64,000 nucleotides of DNA, from the NCBI GenBank assembly GCA_000328365.1, contig KB308662.1:31056-95055 (forward strand), read 5' to 3'. The DNA is from Capitella teleta (taxonomy: Eukaryota > Annelida > Polychaeta > Capitellidae). A program made the translations under genes and the position numbers. This document shows, piece by piece, positions 10,648 to 24,209 of this stretch; position 1 is the stretch's first letter, and every line of letters begins with the position of its first letter. Under the pieces are notes generated by a model that was given only the letters and a program-made list of their open reading frames with translations, was not told the origin of the DNA and made no database searches.

Positions 10648-11144
10648 AATAAGAGGAGAGCGACACGATGACTACATGAGAAGGAAGGCAGCTGATTGGC
10701 TGATTGACCGATCATATTTGTTCTTCTTCTTTACGAGAGTGGGGGGGGATACAGAGATGGGAGCGGGGAGGGGTCTCACTGAGGTTGCATTGTTCTCGGT
10801 GTCAGAATCGCCTTGTGTTTCTTCGGAGAAAGGGGAGGAGCCTAGAGCAGATTTGCCGTTGCTAAGTGGTTTCCATGGCCGCAGATCTAAGCTAAGAAAA
10901 ACAGTGCCCGCCTTCTCCACCAGTCGGCGTAGCACAGCAGCGAAAGTACAAGAAGAAGGAGAAGAAAGTTGTTCTGCGTGAAGCAAAAAGGCAGTGTCGC
11001 CTCGCAGACTCAAGTAGCTATGCACTCGAGTCAGATCTCTCTTCAGTTTTGAGGGTTTTGTGTCGCCTTCTCTGGGTCAATGATCGCCTAATTGCATCTC
11101 GACCGAACCCTTGGAGCCGCCCACTCAAGTGCCGCCGTGTCGTC
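10155..11144. other. NK4a upstream region
   Basis: Holds a run of 38 A at 10608-10645, a reversed CCAAT box (GCTGATTGGC, 10691-10700), and a GC-richer stretch leading to the NK4a ATG. No TATA box was found, and the start site of transcription is not determined. Confidence 0.4.
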
Positions 11145-14100
11145 ATGCTGGCCGATGCCGCTAATTCCTCGTCAGCCAATTTCTCCGTCAAGAACTTGTT
11201 GAATCTGAGTGACGCTAAGACTGACTGTTCGCGGATGTCGCTGATGCCCGCTCCACACGAGCACCTCCAGCAGCAGCAGCAGCCTCCCTACGACCTGCAC
11301 GACGCTGACTTCGGGCCCCCCGCTCCCCAGCACCAGCAGCAGCAGACTCAGCAACATCAGGGATACGCGTATTACGGGTCACAATATGGGGACCTCGCAG
11401 CCACCGACCAGTCGCAGTTGCCAGGGGCCTACTCGGTCTACGGCTCCAGCGATGTCTATTCTCACGACGCTCAGTACTTCGGCGCACCTCCCGGTTACCT
11501 GCCGCAAGCGCCTCCTCTCATGGGACTGCCGCGGGATGACCTCGGGGGGCATCGTGCGGACTACTTGCCGCAGCAACCCCGGGAGTGCGACGGACGCTTG
11601 CCCCCCGTACATGCTGCCGCTGCGGCGGCGGACTTCGGCGGCGGTAGTTACGGATACCTGCCCCAGCCGCCCGCCCCTCCCGTGGCAGCGGACTCTCTGG
11701 ACTGTGACCGGAGCCCGTTACCGGCGCTGACGGACTTATCAGGCACACATGTGACGTCACAGGTCGGCAGTATCCATAGCAACAGCGATGACCACCCACT
11801 CATCAGCAGTCCTAACATTATGCAACACAATATTAAACGTAAGTATTGATTTTTGCCAGTACCAGTGCGTTAAACATGTAAATGGGTTGAGCGGGCATAC
11901 TGTATACAATATTATTAGTATATTATATACTATAGAACACCACCCAATGCCATGCAGGATTCACTGTAAGTTGTAGCAAATTGGCCATCTCGTGTATACG
12001 TATAAAAGCGCATTCAATCGCGGAATACGCAGGGACACCGAGAGTACTCAATTTGCTGCGCTTTTTGCGATGGAGGCAGTCGACGGATCGCAAATGAAAA
12101 GATGTACGGATAGTGAGCAGCTGTCAAGCGCAATATTCTCGCAACGCTCTTGATTCAAACAAGATTTCCGCGCATCTCCAGCGGTGCAAGCCAAGTCTCG
12201 TGTAACTCCGTTTCTATTGTTTCACTACGTTACTTTCTCACTTCGTTTGAAGTGAAATGCAATGCATTTATACATAGCAATAACGGATGTATTCATGATT
12301 ATAATATTATACACACATATATACAACACCCCTGTTATATCGATGTTGAAGTTTCATATATTTAGGGAGTGCATATGAATTGGATTCGATATGGCGTTTA
12401 TATGTTGATGCATATTGCCGGCAACCACTTCGTTCTAGTCAAACTGGCTGTGTCGGATGCCATATCGCATTTCGAAGCCATGCGTCGCTCCCGGTTTGCC
12501 GCAACAACGGATTGCATGTCATCCCCGTGTACTGAGTTCAGAGGTCAAGCGAAAAATATGACAGGAGAGGCAGGAACCCGATGCTGCAGATGAAAAGGTC
12601 TCGCTTTATTCGCCCTGCTCTCGCAATTTATCGTCCGTCATTGGCGGAGGAGGGATTTTTTCTGTCTGTCACTGAGTCCGGACTCGATTTCTGCGACAAT
12701 TGATTTATTCGATGCTTCAAAACAGTGCCAAAGTTTGACACAGCCGAGTCGAAAAAGCGTTTAAAATCGTGTTAATGGGGCCCTCGAAACTGAGATGCCT
12801 GAACCGATGTAGTCACAAGGGTCATTAAACTCGTGTTAACTGATTCCACTGCTTCGATGCTTCCTAGATTAATCGACCCCATGGGACACTCGCTGCAATT
12901 ATCATCGCAACCGTTATTTCACGCTGACTTTACAACTTACGAGGGTTTTTAATCACACATTTCAATATTATGAAAATTATGAACCATTCCTTTAGTTTTC
13001 ATACCCAATTTAATCGTGTATATATTTACATGTATAAGTAAGTATACACTCCAATGTGGATACATGTTGGATGTATATACCATTTATCCGAATTGCGTGG
13101 TATATCGGTTGCCATGGCGACCCTTTTCCGCTCCAGGCAGATCCTAGTTAAACAATCTTCGATGTAGGTTGACACTGAAGCCGTCGCAGACTTTGTAAAC
13201 ATACAAAGCATTTTATGTGCGCGCCACGAATCCCAGTTCATCAAAGGTCTCTGTTTTCTGTGGTCTGCACGTTGAATTGTAGTCGGGATTTGACCACAAA
13301 GCAAAGCAGTCGATCCGTAAAAAGGAGGCGCTCGGCTGTCCTTGGTCAAGTGGTCAGTACGCAAAAGAATCGATGCTTCATTGAGTTTGTTTGTGTTTTT
13401 AGAATGATCCCATCATCTGGCGACCTGACTCGATTGCATCTTCATTTCAGCCACACCCACATCTTCTCAGAAGTCGATGTTTGTCACCCCCGGGGGTTGT
13501 TTATTTGGAGATATTTGAACTTGGAGTGAAGTCGAACTCATATTATATGCACTTAATAACTATACACCACATATATACGCGATTTTACTGAATTAGTATT
13601 GCAATGTATATAAAGACCTATTAGGTCGATGTCTTCATCTACTCGCGGTCAAACGCATCCTCCTCAGCTCCTTGTGCCACCACACACCGATCGAATTCCC
13701 GATGCGCACGCACGATGGCCTTGCGTCTGCGCGTTCGGCATTTCCTTTTTCGGCGCTGCATGTCATAGCGCCACGCGGATGTGTCGATATTAATCGGTCG
13801 GATCGAATTTCCAAATATTTGAGCGTCATTTACATTTTGTTGCATTTTTCTCCTTTTTCAGCCGAAGATGGTTTGCGCGACGCAGACGTCTGTTCTCTGG
13901 GTGAGGGCGCCACCTCCGCGGACACGTCGGCCGTCTGCAGCCCCCGCCCCTCGCAACCATCGGGGGCCCCGCGGAAGGACAAGGGAGGATCCGGGGCTGG
14001 AACAGGCGGAGGGGAAACGCCGCAGCTCCGTCAGCACAAGACGAAACGCAAGCCGCGGGTGTTGTTCTCACAAGCGCAAGTCTACGAATTGGAACGCCGC

Positions 14101-14514
14101 TTTAAGCAGCAGCGCTACCTATCGGCGCCCGAGAGGGAGCAATTGGCGGCCATGCTCAAGATGTCATCTCAGCAAGTGAAGATCTGGTTCCAGAACAGAC
14201 GCTACAAGATGAAGCGACAGACTCAGGACAAAACCCTCGAACTGGCGGCGCTGCAGCAGTCTCCCCGCCGCGTGGCCGTGCCCGTGTTAGTGCGCGACGG
14301 CAAGCCGTGTGTGACGGCGGCGGCTGGCGGGGGCGGGGGCATGTCGCCGTGCGGGTCTCCGTCGTCGTGCATGCCCGCGTCGTTCAACAACCCGTACGGC
14401 GTGAATCCGTTCGGCGCCTACACCAGTTCATCGTCCTCATATGCGCTCAACTCTGACGTCACAGGGACGCAAAGCTTCGGGCAGTCGTACCAATCGGCCA
14501 TACGTACATGGTGA
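11145..14514 (+). CDS. Nkx2-5 (NK4/tin): NK4a: tinman/Nkx2-5-type NK homeodomain transcription factor
   Basis: Two exons, 11145-11838 and 13862-14514, joined in phase 1 (donor AAAC|GTAAGT, acceptor TTTTTCAG|CCG), give 448 residues. The start is the first ATG in frame. Residues 13-21, FSVKNLLNL, are the TN/EH1 Groucho-binding motif. A Gln/His-rich region follows (about 38-60). The homeodomain spans about 293-352 with [18 protein letters not shown] and NRRYKMKRQ (Asn51 is residue 343). The NK2-specific domain, [17 protein letters not shown], is at 365-381. The protein ends AIRTW, like the GIRAW tail of Nkx2-5 and Nkx2-3. R-K-P-R at the domain start and Arg after N51 favour NK4 over Nkx2-1 (NHRY). 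As a nuclear DNA-binding regulator, its expected role is heart or visceral mesoderm specification (inference from family). Its neighbour is a second NK4 gene, tail to tail. Confidence 0.93.
11839..13861 (+). other. NK4a intron
   Basis: 2023 bases, phase 1. It contains an RFX X-box-like palindrome, GTTGCCATGGCGAC, at 13108-13121. Otherwise it is AT-rich and no other gene is seen. Confidence 0.85.
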
Positions 14515-15038
14515 CATGCCTTTCTGTTTTATCGCCCACTTGGATGTCTGCCTCTGGCGAACGTTAATCGTTACGACGAAAACGGACGCGATGACTGACG
14601 TGGTCAGTCAGCGAATGGCCACTCGGAAGGGCCTGGTCAGTGTATGTGTGCTGGTCAGCAGCTCACCGCCTCCGGCAAATAAGACAAGCAAGTGTGCAAT
14701 ATTCCTATATAGAGAGCATGAACTCGGAGCATGTAAATCTGCCAGTCTCTAATCCCGCTCCGTGGGGATAAGACCACATTGTTTCTGCTCTTGGATTAAC
14801 GGTGTGTTTTTATTTTATCTGGACAGAAAGCAGCTGTAGGCTAATTCCCATCAATGTCAATTAGCGAGTGTTTTGCTAGCGTTAGCGGCGTAAACAGAGC
14901 GCGCCAAATGAACGCTTCCCAGGCCCCCGATAAATGAACTGGCGTCAATTTCAGTATTGTGTACAATTTCATGTATATTTATGTTGTGTTCTTATCATTT
15001 TTAATGCTCACCGATTAAATAATAATGGTGAGTGAAAT

Positions 15039-15048
15039 AATAAATAAA
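15039..15048 (+). terminator. tandem AATAAA signals for NK4a
   Basis: AATAAATAAA about 525 bases after the NK4a stop codon, in an AT-rich stretch. It is the first canonical pair after the coding end that I noticed. Confidence 0.4.
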
Positions 15049-18000
15049 TTACCATGTTCCACAAATGTTTTATTTGTCCTGTTTTATAGTTATTTTGTGT
15101 GTCTCCTTAATATGCCACAATTTTAAACTTTTTGACCAATTCAAGATCTCGCTCATATATCACCAATGGTTTACATAGCAACTGCACGTGATCCATACAC
15201 AATCAGTGAGAACAAAAACGGCGACTTCGTCTTTGAAGTTGAACGCATTCAGTTAGATTCACCCATGGCCTTCAACCCAGTATATCATACTTATAAAATG
15301 CAATATTTCTTAATACATGACACAAACTTTGACAGTGCACGTGCACTACCTATTAGACACCAATAAATGCGGAGTCGCGCGGAAGGGGGCCGGGAGCGGC
15401 TGCGCTTGATAGTTGCTCTGCGATGCCTTGGATGTTCAGACGGACGACTTGGTTGGACCCCACCACCGTATACGCAATGCATGCTCCCTACAATGCGGTC
15501 GGGAAGGGGAGGGGGGTGCGGTGCTAGTCGTCAGTCTTCACATCGGATGATGACGCACGATCTTTCGTTGCTGTACAATAACCAGAACACCGCAATGGTC
15601 GACGATAAATCGCTGCACGGCAAGAAGAAGAAGAAGGAAAGGAAGAATGCCCCCCGCGAAGAACCAGAGATAAGACGTGAAATAGCGGAGGGAAGGTTGG
15701 GCATCAAATCCGACATCAGCGCTGGTTTTGCTCACGAACGCCGAAGCTATGGCCGAGCGCTGTCGGTCGGCGGCGACAGAGGGCGCTGTCTACATTCGCT
15801 GATAAACCACGGATTCCTCGCTCATCCAGTGCAATCATTGCTTACCTGTCGCTCTTCTGGCTCAATATTCAATATAGTTAATCACTGCTTACTAATTAGC
15901 TATTTTGCTCTTTGTGTTGGCGGAGTAATTGATTAGTGAGCAATCAATTAAGCATGAATTAAATAAATAGACTTTAAACATAAAAGGCGTGTGTGCAGAG
16001 CACGGCTCATTTGATGAGCACAACGTGTGCGGTGCAATATTCCCACGATTAATCAGCTTCACTTGAGCAAAAAAAAAAAAAAAGAGACAATACCCGCATT
16101 AATTAATTCACACCTGTTAATGATTAAAGGCGAAACATCGTTGTGTTGTACAGGTAACGCAGGTCATCTCGGTGACATGTATTTATTGTTTTGGAATTTC
16201 TCTTGCGTATAATATGCATTAATACAGGTAGGAAATTATGGGGCATATAAACCCGCATAATTTAACTTCTAATTACATTTGGGGAAGCACCCACGTTTAA
16301 TTCATGATCGCTTTATTCTGCAACCAAACAGTCCTTTATTCAATGACCCCCGAATGTGTTTTATACTCACACGATTCTGACCCAACTCCAGACAAAACTC
16401 TTCAAAAGCGGCGTATACCTGTGTGTTACGCAAGACTGATACAAATCAACTGTAGCAAGAGAACATTGTACACGCACTTTGCGTCGGCGGTGCGCGATGT
16501 GCATGCGTGGAGCGTGCACTGTTTCAAAACAATGCGATTCTTTCTAGATCCTTTTTCTCTTCGTGGAATCCACCTCACGACCGTTATCAGTGGAAGTGAA
16601 GTCATCAATCGTGTGATCTGCACAATGTCATCCGAATCCGCGCACGTGATCCGCGAGGGAGGTCCGCGATCCGGATTTTACGGCCCCGCCATCGAAGAAT
16701 TAGTTCTTGCAAATTGTTCAAAATGTAAATAAAGCGAGATTATGCTTATCCTACGTGTCATGTTCGCAGACATTGAAGTCTTTCAGATGTTGTCATTATT
16801 TTTTTCTCTTCGCAGAATGATGGATGTTTGAGGAAATATCCTGTCGTCTTGCACTGAAACTCAGCCAAGAAGGTTGATAACCACGTATATGAGCTAGCTA
16901 TTAAAAAAATAAAGCTAGAATAATTGGCGCATCTCATTAATTAATTACTGACCAATGGGATGCCTCGAGTCAATAATTATAAACAAAATAGAGAAAGGCA
17001 AAGGGACATCAGATATAGGGAGTTGGGCTGCAGCTGCTGGCACCACGCAGTGACAGTTTAATTCCCCTCCCACGTGATCAATATATAACCCGAGATACAT
17101 GTACATAAATTAAGCACCCCCTCCCCCTCCCACGAGCTCATCACAAGCTATCTTTGTAACCGTGTTTGACAGGTGGAGAGCGTATTTTGACATGGAGTCC
17201 GGATTTCGCGGTTGCTTCTGTGTAAATAACCAGGTTGCTCCGTAGTCATCCACCTGCGCAGCGAACCACGCGCATGCGCCAAGAGAGGGAGTGCGCATGC
17301 GCCCTGGCCAACGACTTCTCGCCGTTTATTTCTCACATTGCTGCATGAGGCATAAATTGTTTCGAGGCTGATGCAAAGAATGCAATTAAACAATTACAAC
17401 ATCCATGTTATCGTACAGTGTATGTATATATAGTTGAATAATCGATCAACCAACCAACAGAAAGCAAGCAAAGCAATGCATACAAACAGAATGCGATCGA
17501 AATACAATCGACTGAATACAAAGCAGCTATTGTTTCTCTTTTCTTCTTGGATGCTCTGCCACAATAATCTGAGTTCAAAGCAACTGATCCCCGCAGCGAC
17601 TGAAGAAGCAGCAGCAGCAGAGGGCGCCTCTCTCGGTCGCCCGCAGCGAATAAATCTGCGGATAAGCACTCCCCCTGGTGGCCGCACGCAGAACCACTGC
17701 GTGTTTGACGATGCTTCGCTATGCGTGATGCCTCAGTCGTTAATCCAGTTAAGACCCAACGGCCGATTATCGGACGATAATCCACCGATAATAGGAATTC
17801 CTAGCTCCTGTTTCTCTCCTCTGATTCCACAATGACGCAGGAGGGGAAGGGAGGAGGGTTAATCCGTGCGAACCTGAAATACGTTTACAATGCAGGGGTG
17901 TGGTGCATACGCGGAAGAGATCCAATTAAGACCCTTGACTGCTCTACGGAGCCTTTGTGATTAGTTCTAAAGTTTAACTATTACATGTATATATACGCCA

Positions 18001-18320
18001 TATACTTTTAAGTTCCCAACGAACAACTTCCCGAAATTATCATGGATAATATCAATTCACAACAAATTTATCTTTAAAAAAAATCCCTACACCAAAATGC
18101 ATCTGCTTGGCATTCCAGTGAACTTAAAATTTTAACATGGTTATTAGACTAATCTCATATATCTGTAAATGTCGAAATTGTACAGTATCATATGTACTAA
18201 ACATGTTTAATGTATAGTATGGGCACTATACATTGCTACATTGCATATACGTGCATGAAATTAATCAACAAAATGGAATGCAATTTGGGCCACTTTCGTG
18301 CATGTATACAGGAATCCCAG

Positions 18321-18381
18321 CAGCACACTGCAGTTGGAACACCAGGCACAGCGCATTCAGGTCATGAGTGATGCAGACTGT
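18321..18381 (+). repeat. second copy of the 9341-9397 non-coding element
   Basis: CAGCACACTGCAGTT, then CCAGGCACAGCG, then ATGAGTGATGCAGACTGT. Same order and orientation as the copy upstream of NK4a. Confidence 0.5.
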
Positions 18382-19590
18382 CGATGTCGACTCTGAAAAG
18401 CGTCCATTGAGGGCGAATAAAGTGAGCAGAGACAAAGCTCGAATTCACTGCGTGGATTCGGGATCAAAGGGGAGGGAGGGGAGTGATTGAATCCCGCTAT
18501 CCCAGATCCACTGATCGCACGAAGCTTCGGCAAAGAATGCGCACTTTGACGTTACTTGAAGCTAATGAGGGAATCGCATGGCAAGTGCCCTGATTATCGC
18601 TCAGAGCCGTCACGCATGATTTGCGCTGTTGTGGGCGATGATGGCGGATCTCTGTCTGCGGCTGTTGCGCCGGATGCACCCCCCCCCCTCGCCCCGTTTA
18701 ATGCGATCGGGCAATCAGGGCCCTGAACCGGATTGATCAGGGGCATTAACAGGATGGTCATTAAGGGGCCGCGGTGATCACCTGTTTACTGGCGATTGTG
18801 CCACTTCCGCTGCTGGTCACGTGATCTTCAATGTCGGCCAGCGGATTAAAACTGAGAGAAAAGTGCTGAAAAATAGCCATTGGCTATTTATACGGATCGA
18901 TGACACCGAAACGGAAGCGTCGATTCGCCGTTTTCTCACCCTCTCTGACTCGCAAACTTGTCTCAAGTGGGCCAGGCAATCAGAGCGGCTTCCGGTTACC
19001 TTTCACCATCTGCTGAGGTTGTTCAGAGGATGAATCGATCACCTGATCGCCCGATCGATCACGATCGCCCCGGGTGGCAAGACCAGGACTTCTGAAGTCG
19101 CCATCATTGAAATTTTAATTGAAATAAAGAAGTGTCGAAAGCGTATTCGCGTGCCATATGTGGAAGGGTGGCAGACGTTTTCAAAGTATGAAAGGGCGCG
19201 GGGGTTAATCGAATACCCTCCCCCCATTTGCGTTGCCACGGGCAACTGTTTGGCTGGGTTTTTGACGCAGCAAACCTTTTTTTTTTTTTTCTAATTGCGA
19301 CATCCGATGGAAATTTGACGCGGTCGTCAGTATAGGTCAATGCTTGCAGTCGTCATGCATATTGATACATAGGTCGACCCTATTATATGCCAAAGTATAT
19401 CTGCTACACATATATTAATATTATGAATGCACAACTTATATCAAGTTGTGATTATCATGCACTCAGTACAGTTGATGAGGGTTTCATGCAGCATAACAGA
19501 TGGAGGAGGATGGCAAGGAATTTTAGTCACATTTGTATCATATTCTTTTGAGTCGGCCATCAGGACGATGGACCGTTTGATATGGAGGCA

Positions 19591-19622
19591 ATCATGCTGA
19601 TATCAACCATGCTGATATCAAC
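19591..19622 (+). repeat. short tandem duplication
   Basis: CATGCTGATATCAAC is present twice back to back. Confidence 0.7.
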
Positions 19623-21590
19623 ATGCATGTATAATTATATACCAAACATCACTTTGCAGTGAAATGAAACACCTGCAACGTACGAACGTTACACTGAGAC
19701 TTATCCATTGCACAACAAAGACACCTGGAACTATTTCGATCAAGGCACCCGCATGCATGGTCAAAGCAAAGGTATCAACGGTTAGAAATAAAGGCTGTGC
19801 AACCTGTGTTGACTCAATGCTACCGATACCCGTTATTTACTTACACTGAGACCCGCTAGAACTTATAAAAATGTATATTGACGAAAGTGTATAATATACC
19901 ATTGTCATATAGCATGCGTGATTAATGCCTTGTACATTGTGATTCGTTTGCAGTGGTTATCACACGTGCGAGCAGCAGCAGCAAAACAAATCCATTTCAT
20001 CTGCGCCTAACCCAGGTAAACCAATTAACTTCATGCTCTATATTTTGCATGTATATAATAATATATATCGCCTTGTTATTGAATTGACGTGACATGCGTG
20101 GTGCCATCGTGCATGTCAGCGAAACGCGTGCGTTCAATTCGCCATCTTGAATCGGTCGCAAATTCGTTATCAGTCGAGTGGCCATAAAATGTCGAGTTTG
20201 ATTTGAAAATGATCCACGAACGAAGGGGGAAGAATAACCGTGGATCGGGTGACCCAGAAAAAAAAAGATCTCTTGTGCATTCAGCCGTCGATCGAACACA
20301 CGGAAATAGGCGAATGATCAATTATGAGACTGTTGGTTTGGTATAAAGTGGGTGAAATGCGAGACCGGGGGTGGGGCAGGGTTTGATCCGAGAGGGAGAG
20401 GGAAAGCATCACTCGGCTTTCACATTTTTATGTTATATCACAGAAATCAGTGTTAATATGTTTGTTTACTTTAATGCCATCACTTTTGACACTTGACTCC
20501 TGCGCATGCGCTATTGTGGTCATCACATTCCGATTTATAAACACTTTCTGATGGCCAGATATGCAGCGGGCATTTTGTTTATACGAACCCCGTGGCCCGA
20601 GGAGAGAGTCAAGCAAATGTTTAGAAAAGGGAAAAGAAAGATGAGGGAAAGATGGAGAAAAGGGGAGGAGAAAGGGAGAGGGGAAAATAGAGAGGGAAAG
20701 AGAGAGGGAAGGATTCGTCGAAGGTGGTCCGTGCCTCGCTTTGACGTGTGTTTGCGTCATTTGTTTTACGATTCTTTTGTGACGAGAAATGCTCGCAGCG
20801 ACTTGGCTTTTTTCCCTGAGAGAGATTTGTGTGGGATACAAAAGCATTCACATCGGATTAAGCCATTCATCTGCGCGATAATTACATTGGGTGCATGACA
20901 TTCTGCATGCTGAGCTTGTCCTCCCCATTCCACCTCCACCCCAACTTGCCCCTCGTTCTATACTCAACCTACGTCATCTTCTCCATCTCTTCCAGCTCGT
21001 CATCACCGTGACTATATTCTTGTCTCTTTGTCCTCTTAAGGTATCACTTCTTAGTCTGTTCACGACACAGAATAGTGTCTGTTATTCTGTGGTTCTGTGT
21101 GAGAGTGAAGTGGCGATTCACACGAAGCAGCAGCGTTAAGCCACTTTCGGTAAGAGTGGGGTCATCTGTTCAATTCATCGCCGAAACACTTCTCAGCGAT
21201 CACTCTCATTTACATACACCTCTGACTCATTATTATTACCGTGTTCTTTGCGTCATATATACCTATTACGCGTATTCTGGCTAATTGATTTGATTAATTA
21301 CGCTTCCAATTAGAGTGGGAACGAGCGTGTGAATGCTACGCCTCGAGTGCATCGTTGCCTTGGAGACCACGCGCCGCGCATCGATCAATCGCCGCTGAGA
21401 AGGAAATCGACTGACAAGTCGGAGCAAACTAAATTAATGCAAAAACATACAAATAATGGAGTGAGAGACATAATGGCGAGCCATTCACATGCAAATCAAG
21501 CTCATGAAATTCAATTCCTTTCTCGCGTTGAGAACCCTCCATTTATCTTATTACATCATTTCGATTTCAGCGAAGGCGGATTCACAATAC

Positions 21591-21660
21591 GTTGCCTAGC
21601 AACGCTTGAAAGCATAGTACATGTAGCAGCCAATCAGCGGTACGCTCTTCTCTGATTGGT
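21591..21660. promoter_or_regulatory. X-box plus inverted CCAAT pair, orphan promoter-like cluster
   Basis: GTTGCCTAGCAAC (21591-21603) is a perfect palindromic RFX X-box. About 26 bases on come AGCCAATCAG (21628-21637) and CTGATTGGT (21652-21660), an inverted CCAAT pair like those before NK3 and NK4b. A second, weaker X-box-like site, GTTGCCTTGGAGAC, lies at 21354-21367. No gene start is recognised on either side. Confidence 0.5.
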
Positions 21661-23943
21661 TGAGCCTTTGACAAATGACCGATGGCGATGCTCGCAGCTG
21701 CAATATGACGCTTGGGGATTAGAGTGTTCGCTCGTTGGTTTGTTGATGTAATTAGTGACTGCTTTGGTCAATGTTAGTCTTACCTGGCGTACACAGCGAA
21801 AACAAATCATAGTATTAGGCCTGATATTGCTGTGATGGTCTATATCGCATGCATGTTAATGTGGTTCATATTGAACATCACGATCCTTGGTTCATTCAAG
21901 AGTTAAAATGAATTCGACACAAAAGCCTCTCAACTTATTGATCATTCAACCCGGGGATATATCCATCATCGCTGACAGTTGAAGTCAATGCAGCTGATGG
22001 ATTACGTCACCCAGCCGCGGGCGCTGCTCCTTCTGCCCAATGTCCATTGAGGCGCTGTGGCGAGCATCATCGCCTGCATAAAGGCAAGCGCAATCCATCA
22101 AACGGTATCAGGTCTTCCATCATATGCGTCGGTGTATAAATTCTTAGGCTGATTTCACAGCCTTTTCAACTCTAAACTCATTCTTTTCTGTCGCTCGTAG
22201 AGTAAACAATTGCCATTACGACAAGTGCGCTACATCACTGCATGATGAGGCCCGGAGGAGCGAGCCAGGACGAGGATGAGGAGGCATGACGCCACGCAGC
22301 AGCAGCAGCAGCCGTATGCTCGGCGGCGCAGCATCTCGAGTGCGAGGAATCCGATTATTGAGTCTCTTTAGGCGCCGATTGGCTCGTGTGTAAAAGCGCG
22401 AATATCAACAGAAGACGCTAACAAGCGCCAAGCACCGCACTCAGTGATCCTCATGAGGGCAGCACCTTCCTCACCTGGAGGGAGGGGTGATGACCATCGG
22501 AGTGACCCTCCCCTTGCGGTCATTAAGTTTCAATCTCCCAAATCGAGCGCCGTTTCGCCGTTTGATGTGTTGCTGTATCAGCGACCATCAGCGAATTCAA
22601 TTTACGACGGGGCTCCTCCGTGATCGATGACGGACGGCGCTTCAAAGCGGGGGTCGGTCTAATGAGAGGGCGGATGACGGGGGCGACCGGTGCCCAAATG
22701 GGGTGGGCGGTCGCTGGGCTGCACTCAACTAATTTATAACAATCTGTTTTCTTTTCAAGTGATAACGAAGTGCTTTCATCTTCAGCAGAAAAGAAAGAAA
22801 ATGAAGAAAAGGGTATATACATACACATATACCAGATAGTGAGGAAAAATATATACGCACTGCAAGCGAAAGGTGTATCAGCGATTTAAACTTCTAATGG
22901 ACTGTCATTTGGACGAGTTTCTTGCATAATTTCTCTGTAATTGAATTTACATTTTTATGTTAGACAAAAGGTCAAGTGAGTGCATGTTGATTACCTGAGA
23001 GTAATATGTTGATGAGTTGAGAGTGCTCGAGTGACGCGAGTGAAGGGTGAGTTGATTGGCATCGCGAGTGCAGCCCTCGACACGCGACTCACAGCACGTT
23101 GCGCCCATCTTAATATACCGGTGTATACATACATGCACATACATGCATAATATATCACATATAATACATAATATATCATTATACATACAGGGTGTTTGCA
23201 AGGCTAATCCACCTAGGATTCCGTTTGATTGATTGATAATGGATCAATCACTAAAGGAGAGTTACATAAACACGCGAACAAGCAGCCTTATCTCGCATAT
23301 ACACGCACGGCAGATCAAGGGAAGTGGCCCAAAACATTTGAAATTATTATTTACAAAGTTACAAACAGTCTGAAAGCGCTCTCGTGGTTCGCCGCCTCAT
23401 CTGACGTCGGTTGGTGGAGCCACGAAGCAGCCAAGGTCAGACTAAGGTCAAGCGAGATGTATCTCCGGATGGGCTGTTTACGCATGCGCCAAGCGCCGTG
23501 TCAAGAGACTCTCGGAGAACGCGACGTCGCGTCTGAGCAGTGAGCACGTGATTGACGGATCAGAAACCGAAAGCAAAAGTTGCTTTGTTTACATATGAAG
23601 AATTTCTGTCGGCTGAGAAATACTTTTTTTTTTTTTTTATTACAAGAATTAATGGCGGTTCGACGATCAAAAACTGTTGGCGAGAGACGCCGCATATTCC
23701 ATGTGATTCCTGTTCTTAAACTTTGAAGTATTATTTTTTTTTTTTTTGTAATTGTATATCTCAAGTCTCTTTTATGTGCCAGTATACATGTACAATACAA
23801 CACATCTAAATGTACAAGTATTGTAACATATAAGGATGGGAATTTCCTGCCAAGCCATCTTCAGTTTCTAATTGCATTAAAATACATGTGACGTCGAACG
23901 GAGATGACCTCCGTTGAAAGGGTTGTATATTGCAGCACTGTTC

Positions 23944-24209
<266 letters not shown>

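Noticed and set aside
15367-15936. 189-codon open frame downstream of NK4a
   Set aside because: Low-complexity Arg/Lys content, no domain, no splice support. It lies in a CpG-rich patch where stops are rare.
16304-16732. 142-codon open frame
   Set aside because: No recognisable domain and mixed composition; likely chance.
17394-17835. Open frames of 97-133 codons on both strands
   Set aside because: Overlapping frames on opposite strands with no family features; non-ATG starts.
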